From an uncultured Kangiella sp. (GTDB lineage Bacteria > Pseudomonadota > Gammaproteobacteria > Enterobacterales > DSM-103792), in NCBI GenBank assembly GCA_946481205.1, contig CAMLNB010000108.1:1-11465 (forward strand): 11,465 nucleotides of DNA. The letters run 5' to 3'. Position numbers and translations under genes: made by a program. Shown one piece after another: positions 6,788 through 11,465 of the stretch (positions are counted from its first letter, which is position 1; each line of letters begins with the position of its first letter). The notes under the pieces are model-generated. The model saw only the letters and a program-made list of their open reading frames with translations, ran no database searches and was not told where the DNA came from.

Positions 6788-8005
6788 ATGAACAACAAGC
6801 AAAACCTGCTGGTGTTTCGACTCTGCTGCATTGCCCTGGTGGTGACGTCGATGACGTTTGCGATCCGCGCCGGCATTTTGGGTCAACTGGGTAGCCAGTT
6901 TGGTCTGAGCGATACCGAGCTTGGCTGGGTCAATGCAATGGCGTTTCTCGGCTTTCCGGTTGCGACGATGTTGGGCGGCGCCATCTACAACGCCATTGGC
7001 GCCAAGAAGCTGGTGATGTTGGCGTTCTTCAGTCACTTTGCTGGGCTGGTGCTCACCATTACCGCTGACGGTTTTTGGGGCTTGCTGATTTCGACCTTCC
7101 TGATTGGCTTTGCCAACGGCTTGGTTGAAGCAGGCTGCAATCCGCTGATTGCAGAAATGTACCCGAACAATACCACCACCATGCTGAATCGTTTTCATGT
7201 CTGGTTTCCCGGCGGCATTGTCATCGGCGCGTTGGCGTCCAATGCCATGACGGCGTTTGGCTACAACTGGCAATGGCAGGTCGCACTGATTCTGCTGCCT
7301 ACCCTGCTCTACGGCGCCCTGATCCGGAAAAGCGTCTTCCCGCAATTTGATCGACGCAGTCACTCGACCGGTGACAATCTGCGCAATCTCGCCTCACCGA
7401 TCTATTTGTTCCTCGTCATCTGCATGACCTTGACGGCGACCACCGAGCTGGGCACTCAGCAGTGGATTGAACGCATCCTTGGCGCCAGCGGTGCCTCGCC
7501 GATGCTGATTCTCGCGCTGATCACCGGTCTGATGGCAATTGGTCGATTCTTTGCCGGCCCCATCGTGCATCGATTCAATCCGAGTGGCGTATTGCTCGGC
7601 TCGGCGATTCTTTCTGCCGCCGGTATCTTCCTGATGAGCCAGACACAAGGGCCGTTCCTGTATTTTGCTGCCGTACTATTTGCCTTGGGCGTCACCTATT
7701 TCTGGCCGACGATGTTGGGTTGTGTTGCCGAATACACACCAAGAACAGGCGCGCTTGGAATGTCACTGTTGGGTGGGGCTGGCATGTTCGCGGTCAGCCT
7801 CTGGAATCCGGTGATTGGCAGCTGGATCGATAACGCGCGCAATCAGGCGCAAGCCGCCAGCCTTAGCGCCACCGAGGCGGAGCTTCTGGCTGGCCAAGTC
7901 GTACTGCAGAATCTGTTTCTGTTTCCGGCAGTGCTGATTCTGGCCTTTGGCGGGTTCTATGTCTTCATCAGAAAACGTATCCAGCAAACCAATGCTCATT
8001 CATAA
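6788..8005 (+). CDS. MFS transporter, FucP-like sugar permease
   Basis: A 405-residue inner-membrane secondary transporter with about 12 hydrophobic helices, split 6+6 around a charged loop at about 181-202 (RKSVFPQFDRRSHSTGDN). Recognisable pieces are SMTFAIRAGILGQLG (helix 1), the loop-2/3 segment GAIYNAIGAKK with the MFS-type charged end, and GFANGLVEAGCNPLIAEMYP with RFHVWFPGG (107-143), which is characteristic of the fucose/hexose:proton symporter-like branch. MAIGRFFAGPIVHRF in the second half is the repeated loop motif. AGGGA at 6777-6781 lies before the ATG. Lying between the cytoplasmic sugar enzymes and the periplasmic enzymes, it likely imports the sugar or keto-sugar released outside; the substrate cannot be read from the sequence. 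Confidence 0.9.
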   Translation: MNNKQNLLVFRLCCIALVVTSMTFAIRAGILGQLGSQFGLSDTELGWVNAMAFLGFPVATMLGGAIYNAIGAKKLVMLAFFSHFAGLVLTITADGFWGLLISTFLIGFANGLVEAGCNPLIAEMYPNNTTTMLNRFHVWFPGGIVIGALASNAMTAFGYNWQWQVALILLPTLLYGALIRKSVFPQFDRRSHSTGDNLRNLASPIYLFLVICMTLTATTELGTQQWIERILGASGASPMLILALITGLMAIGRFFAGPIVHRFNPSGVLLGSAILSAAGIFLMSQTQGPFLYFAAVLFALGVTYFWPTMLGCVAEYTPRTGALGMSLLGGAGMFAVSLWNPVIGSWIDNARNQAQAASLSATEAELLAGQVVLQNLFLFPAVLILAFGGFYVFIRKRIQQTNAHS

Positions 8006-8035
8006 CGTAGCTGTCGAGACAAGACGAGGCCATTC

Positions 8036-8728
8036 ATGCTGAAACATCTGAGATTCACCGCACTTGCGTTGGCACTCAATGCCGCTCCGATCGCACTGGC
8101 ATCAGACAATCAATTGAACGACGCCGAGCAAAAAGCCGGCTGGCAACTGTTGTTCAATGGTAAGGACATGTCCAGCTGGCGCAACTTCAAGAGTCAGTCA
8201 TTGAGCGAAAAATGGCAGATCAAGGACGGTGCTATGGTGCTGTCTGCGGGCGGTGGTGACATCCTGACCAAGCAACGATATGGCGACTTCGAGTTGCAGC
8301 TGGAATGGAAAATCTCCGCGGCCGGAAACAGCGGCATTTTCTTCATGGCGGACGAAACGGGTAAAGCGATCTATTCGCACGCCCCTGAGATCCAGATCCT
8401 CGACAATCAGGCGCATTCAGATAACAAGATTGACTCGCATCTGTCCGGCTCACTTTACGACCTGGTCGCGTCACCGGTGTCGTCGCATAAGCCGGCAGGC
8501 GAATGGAACCAGGTTCGCATCCGTTTGCAGGACAAGCATCTTGAGGTGTGGCAAAACGGTATCTGTACCACCAGTATTGTCATCGGCAGCAGCACCTGGA
8601 ACACCTTGGTCGCCAACAGCAAGTTCGCAACCTGGCAAGGTTTTGCTGGCAGTGCCGTGGGCCATATCGGTCTGCAGGATCATGGCGACACGGTCTGGTT
8701 CAAGAATCTCAAGATTCGGGCGCTTTGA
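8036..8728 (+). CDS. Secreted DUF1080 / 3-keto-disaccharide hydrolase family protein
   Basis: A 230-residue protein of the DUF1080 family (concanavalin-like beta-sandwich, Pfam name 3-keto-disaccharide hydrolase). Residues 1-22 form a Sec signal peptide (MLKHLRFTALALALNAAPIALA) with cleavage after ALA, so the enzyme acts in the periplasm or outside. The family pattern is complete: GWQLLFNGKDMSSWRNF near 40-56, a WQIKDGAMVL strand, YGDFELQLEWKIS, GNSGIFF, PEIQILDN, SGSLYDL, GEWNQVRI and a closing GHIGLQDHGDTVWFKNLKIR. Members cleave glycosides only after oxidation to the 3-keto form, by elimination-type chemistry in the studied cases. Its stop is 2 nt before the GMC dehydrogenase start, which makes translational coupling likely and supports a shared pathway. 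A GAGG sequence precedes the ATG. Confidence 0.92.
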   Translation: MLKHLRFTALALALNAAPIALASDNQLNDAEQKAGWQLLFNGKDMSSWRNFKSQSLSEKWQIKDGAMVLSAGGGDILTKQRYGDFELQLEWKISAAGNSGIFFMADETGKAIYSHAPEIQILDNQAHSDNKIDSHLSGSLYDLVASPVSSHKPAGEWNQVRIRLQDKHLEVWQNGICTTSIVIGSSTWNTLVANSKFATWQGFAGSAVGHIGLQDHGDTVWFKNLKIRAL

Positions 8729-8730
8729 GC

Positions 8731-10425
8731 ATGACAACATTCAATCACAAGGTTTTGGTCGTGGGTTCTGGCGCTGGTGGTGCCATGGCTGCCTATACGC
8801 TGGCCAGTCTTGGCCATAAGGTGCTGATGCTCGAAGCTGGTCGCAACTATGATCCGAAAGCCGAAACACCGATGTTCAATCGCAACGGTGAGGCGCCGCT
8901 CATGGGCGCTGGCAACAAAGACAAGGATTTCGGCTTTTACGACGCCACCGTTGATGGCGGTTGGCAGGTACCGGGTGAACCCTACACCACTGCGAAAGAT
9001 TCCGAGTTCTGGTGGTGGCGTGCGCGTATGCTCGGCGGCCGCACCAATCATTGGGGCCGCTATTCGTTGCGCTTCAGTGAGCACGATTTCAAAGGCAAGA
9101 CGCGCGATGGTTTGGGCGCCGACTGGCCGTTTGAATACCAGGATTTGGCGGATTGGTACGACAAAACCGAAGCACTGGTTGGCATCTGTGGCACCAATAC
9201 CGGCCTTGATGATATGCCGCCCTCTTCTCCCGGCGTTTTGCAACCACCGCCGGCTGCGCGCATCCCGGAGCTGCTGATCGCAGCGGCTGCCAAAAAGCAT
9301 GGTATTCCGGTTGTGCCGATGCATCGCGCGGTACTGACCCGACCGCTCGGCGATCGGGCTGCCTGCTTTTACGCAACACCTTGCGGTCGCGGCTGTTCCA
9401 TTGGCGCAGCGTTTCAGACGACGACATCCTTGATCCCGATGGCGCTGGCGACAGGCAATCTGAATATCATCACGGATGCGATGGTGAAAACGGTTGAAAC
9501 CGATCACGACGGCAACGTCACGGGTGTTCGCTACATCGACAAGAAAACCAAAACGGAACAGACCATCAGCGCCGAAGTCGTGATCCTGGCGGCGAGCGCC
9601 TGCGAATCGGCACGTATTCTGCTCAACTCAAAGAGCGCACGCTTTCCCCATGGTCTTGCCAATTCGAGCCGGCAAGTCGGCCGCAACCTGATGGATTCCA
9701 CCGGGGCCTCGCTGCGCGCACTGGTGCCAGCACTCAAGGGTCGCCCGCGCTACAACGAAGACGGTCACACCGCCAACCACCTTTTCGTACCGTGGTGGGG
9801 TCACGCCGCACAAGCCAAAGGTGAGTTGGATTTTCCGCGTGGCTATCATTTTGAACTCGGTACCGGTTTTCGCGAACCCGGCGACTATGTGCCCGGCGAC
9901 CTTGGCGGCTACGGCAGTGCGCTAAAACAGAAAGTGCGCGAGCATTACGGTGCCTACATCAGCTTTGTGCTGCGCGGTGAAATGCTGCCGAATGATGACA
10001 CCTATATGGAAATCGACGACAGCGTCAAAGACCAATGGGGTATCCCGGTGGCCAAGTTTCATTTCAAATGGTCGTCGCATGAGCTCAAGCAAGTCGAGCA
10101 CGGTTTGAAAACCGCCAAGCTGTTACTTGAAACGATGGGTGCCAAGGTTGAGCAATTGCCGACGGCCGAGGCCGCCATTTCCAAAGGCGGTTCGATCATC
10201 CATGAAGTCGGCACGACACGGATGGGCAGCTCACCAAAAGACTCGGTGACCAATCAATGGGGCCAAACCTGGGACTGCAATAACCTCTTTGTCATGGATG
10301 CCGGCGTGTTCGCCTCCAATCCGCACAAGAATTGCACGCTGACGCTGATGACGCTGGCCATGCGCAATGCCACGTGGCTCGCAGGGCAGTTAAGCGCTGG
10401 CCGCCTGGGTAAAGGAGCAAGCTGA
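8731..10425 (+). CDS. GMC-family FAD dehydrogenase, probable glucoside 3-dehydrogenase large subunit
   Basis: A 564-residue flavoprotein that should oxidise a sugar hydroxyl. The N-terminal FAD fold VLVVGSGAGGAMAAYTLASLGHKVLMLEAG (8-37) carries GxGxxG and the ribose-binding Glu35. GGRTNHWGR (102-110) is the flavin-contacting GMC segment. HEVGTTRMG (491-499) and NPHKNCTLTLMTLAMR (530-545) form the active site, with His491 and Asn534 as the likely catalytic pair (His/Asn type). No signal peptide exists, yet the next gene encodes a Tat-targeted partner, so export as a folded complex (hitchhiking) is expected. Large-subunit relatives include sorbitol and gluconate dehydrogenases and glucoside 3-dehydrogenases; the neighbouring DUF1080 gene favours the last. 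ATG 8731 is chosen because it begins right before the FAD motif; an upstream in-frame ATG at 8548 would read back through the DUF1080 gene and is unlikely. Confidence 0.92.
   Translation: MTTFNHKVLVVGSGAGGAMAAYTLASLGHKVLMLEAGRNYDPKAETPMFNRNGEAPLMGAGNKDKDFGFYDATVDGGWQVPGEPYTTAKDSEFWWWRARMLGGRTNHWGRYSLRFSEHDFKGKTRDGLGADWPFEYQDLADWYDKTEALVGICGTNTGLDDMPPSSPGVLQPPPAARIPELLIAAAAKKHGIPVVPMHRAVLTRPLGDRAACFYATPCGRGCSIGAAFQTTTSLIPMALATGNLNIITDAMVKTVETDHDGNVTGVRYIDKKTKTEQTISAEVVILAASACESARILLNSKSARFPHGLANSSRQVGRNLMDSTGASLRALVPALKGRPRYNEDGHTANHLFVPWWGHAAQAKGELDFPRGYHFELGTGFREPGDYVPGDLGGYGSALKQKVREHYGAYISFVLRGEMLPNDDTYMEIDDSVKDQWGIPVAKFHFKWSSHELKQVEHGLKTAKLLLETMGAKVEQLPTAEAAISKGGSIIHEVGTTRMGSSPKDSVTNQWGQTWDCNNLFVMDAGVFASNPHKNCTLTLMTLAMRNATWLAGQLSAGRLGKGAS
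10411..10417 (+). promoter_or_regulatory. Shine-Dalgarno of the subunit-3 gene inside the GMC gene end
   Basis: AAAGGAG lies within the last codons of the GMC gene, 9 nt before the ATG at 10427. Together with the TGA-G-ATG junction it fixes the start of the small-subunit gene and supports coupled translation of the two subunits. Confidence 0.6.
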
Positions 10426-10426
10426 G

Positions 10427-11182
10427 ATGAACAAACAAGACGAGAATGAAGTTCTCTCCCGTTATCAAACTGGCTTGAGCCGTCGTGATTCACTGAAATG
10501 GTTCAGTGTGCTGGCGGCAGGTTCCGTACTGGCTTCTGCTGGCTGCAGCTCGTTATCGCTGACGTCGGAACCTAACGCTGATACGGGACATTGGCCGCAA
10601 CTCGATATCCAGCCCATCACTGCCAAAGGTTACGGTAAAGATCCAAACCTGATTTTGCCGCCCGCATCACCGTGGCCACTTACGCTGACGGCAGAACAAC
10701 TGAGTTTGGTTGCTGTGCTGAGCGACTACATCGCGCCACGTGAAGGCAACATTCCTTCGGCGTCAGAGGTTAAGGTGCCGGATGTAATCGACGAATGGGT
10801 CAGCGCACCGTATGACGATCAACAACGCGACCGGATAACAATCCTGCACGCACTGGCATGGATAGATGACGAATCCCGCTTGCGCTTTGACAAGCCGTTC
10901 ACCATGCTGGCCCCCACACAGCAAGTCGCCATTCTCGATGACATCGCTTGGAACAATGAACAGACACCGGCAGCGTTCCAACGCATTGCCAAAGCCTTCG
11001 ACCGATTCAAAGGACTCGTGCTTGCGGCCTTCTTCTGCTCACCGGAAGGCAGCAAAGATATTGGCTATCTCGGCAATGTGCCCATCGCTGGTGACTATCC
11101 AGGCCCCACTAACGAAGCCATGGCACATCTGAACGCAGTATTGGCAGAACTCAACCTCACTTCGTATGCTTATCAAGGATGA
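10427..11182 (+). CDS. Gluconate 2-dehydrogenase subunit 3 family protein (Tat-targeted small subunit of the GMC dehydrogenase)
   Basis: A 251-residue partner (gamma) subunit of a membrane-associated sugar dehydrogenase. The N-terminus carries SRRDSLKW (18-25), a twin-arginine motif, a short hydrophobic core SVLAAGSVLASAG, and Cys40 in ASAGCSS, which may be a lipobox, though position -3 is Ser rather than the usual Leu. The mature domain shows the family pattern: LTLTAEQLSLVAVLSDYIAPRE, DVIDEWVSAPYDD, a helical region with FCSPEGSKDIGYLGN, and PGPTNEAM. In known complexes this subunit provides the Tat signal that carries the signal-less flavoprotein to the periplasm, where electrons pass to a cytochrome c subunit. 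No such cytochrome is seen in the window. The start is 1 nt after the GMC stop and has AAAGGAG upstream. Confidence 0.9.
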   Translation: MNKQDENEVLSRYQTGLSRRDSLKWFSVLAAGSVLASAGCSSLSLTSEPNADTGHWPQLDIQPITAKGYGKDPNLILPPASPWPLTLTAEQLSLVAVLSDYIAPREGNIPSASEVKVPDVIDEWVSAPYDDQQRDRITILHALAWIDDESRLRFDKPFTMLAPTQQVAILDDIAWNNEQTPAAFQRIAKAFDRFKGLVLAAFFCSPEGSKDIGYLGNVPIAGDYPGPTNEAMAHLNAVLAELNLTSYAYQG

Positions 11183-11334
11183 TGCCAAGCTGGATCGCCA
11201 TTGTTACTGCATGCGTGTGATCGCTCGCATTGAGTTTGGTGAGGCGGTGGATTGGAGGTACTGGGCTTCAGCAAGCCGCTCAGTTCATCGCATTGCCGAG
11301 AAAAAGAGCCTCAGCCACCAACGAAAGCAATAAA
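11183..11334. other. Non-coding stretch after the sugar operon
   Basis: I see no supported gene in the 283 bp after the last operon gene. The part up to 11334 holds only weak structure, such as GGCTT-CAGC-AAGCC at 11264-11277 with no T-tract. Short open frames (11166-11333, 55 residues; 11230-11445, 71 residues from TTG; and a 59-residue minus-strand frame from 11464) resemble no family I know and lack ribosome sites. The remaining 130 bp contain the three inverted repeats listed separately. Confidence 0.5.
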
Positions 11335-11377
11335 CCGCAAAAAAGCAGCCAAACTTTCTACGTTGGCGTTTTTGCGG
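11335..11377. terminator. Terminator-like hairpin, possibly bidirectional
   Basis: Arms CCGCAAAAA (11335-11343) and TTTTTGCGG (11369-11377) are exact complements. Inside them GCCAA (11348-11352) pairs with TTGGC (11363-11367) around a 10-nt loop, with a single A bulged. The A-tract before and the T-tract after the inner stem are as in intrinsic terminators on either strand. The inner GC stem is short, so it may be weak. It lies about 150 bp beyond the operon's last stop. Confidence 0.45.
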
Positions 11378-11394
11378 GAATAGGTTATGCCCTA

Positions 11395-11420
11395 GCACAT
11401 GAGCATCAGTCCTCATGTGC
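11395..11420. repeat. 9-bp perfect inverted repeat
   Basis: GCACATGAG (11395-11403) and CTCATGTGC (11412-11420) are perfect complements separated by 8 nt. No T-tract follows on either side, so it is less likely a terminator and more like an operator or a small hairpin. Confidence 0.6.
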
Positions 11421-11434
11421 GCAAGCGAATCACC

Positions 11435-11460
11435 CGAATGAATGAGCAGGCATTCATTCG
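11435..11460. promoter_or_regulatory. 10-bp perfect inverted repeat resembling a TetR-family operator
   Basis: CGAATGAATG (11435-11444) and CATTCATTCG (11451-11460) are exact complements around AGCAGG. GAATGAATG/CATTCATTC arms are common in operators of TetR-family repressors. The repeat is next to the right edge, and an ATG occurs at 11463-11465, so it may sit in front of a gene beyond the window. Confidence 0.4.
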
Positions 11461-11465
11461 TCATG

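Noticed and set aside
8548..8730. Upstream extension of the GMC gene to an ATG at 8548
   Set aside because: The added 61 residues overlap the conserved end of the DUF1080 gene in another frame and are not like any GMC N-terminus; the FAD motif begins right after ATG 8731.
11166..11333. 55-residue plus-strand frame overlapping the end of the subunit-3 gene
   Set aside because: It has no ribosome site and no recognisable family; the composition looks like chance.
11230..11445. 71-residue plus-strand frame starting at TTG
   Set aside because: It has a rare start, no Shine-Dalgarno and no recognisable similarity, and it runs through two strong inverted repeats that explain the sequence better.

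Overview
The window looks like a chromosomal segment of a Gram-negative, respiring gammaproteobacterium. The evidence is a cbb3-type cytochrome oxidase preceded by a textbook FNR/Anr box, a YfiR-family periplasmic protein, Sec and Tat signal peptides, and moderate GC (estimated by eye in the mid 50s) that looks even across the window. I cannot name the genus. No rRNA, tRNA, CRISPR array, insertion sequence or phage gene was seen.

Left part (1-3644, all genes on the minus strand). The 5' part of ccoN (cbb3 oxidase catalytic subunit) runs off the left edge, with its FNR-type promoter at about 500-560. To its right is a two-gene unit, a YfiR-like secreted protein and a large membrane sensor histidine kinase that overlap by 4 bp (ATGA). 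A 161-bp leader-like gap (3484-3644) separates this unit from the regulator gene upstream of it.

Middle and right part (3645-11182). A PAS-AraC type regulator (minus strand) is divergent from a tightly packed six-gene plus-strand operon: Gfo/Idh/MocA oxidoreductase, sugar phosphate isomerase/epimerase-like TIM barrel, MFS sugar transporter, secreted DUF1080 (3-keto-disaccharide hydrolase family) protein, GMC flavoprotein dehydrogenase, and a Tat-targeted gluconate-2-dehydrogenase subunit-3-like protein. Gaps are 12, 34, 30, 2 and 1 nt. The best reading is a 3-keto-glycoside pathway. The GMC/small-subunit pair, exported together through the Tat signal of the small subunit, would oxidise the sugar C3 hydroxyl of a glycoside in the periplasm. 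The DUF1080 protein would cleave the resulting 3-keto-glycoside. The MFS carrier would import the product, and the Gfo/Idh and TIM-barrel enzymes would reduce and isomerise it in the cytoplasm. No classical glycoside hydrolase and no cytochrome c electron acceptor lie in the window. The substrate is unknown.

Right edge (11183-11465). I see no convincing gene. The last 130 bp hold three consecutive inverted repeats: a terminator-like hairpin, a 9-bp perfect palindromic hairpin, and a 10-bp perfect inverted repeat resembling TetR-family operators.
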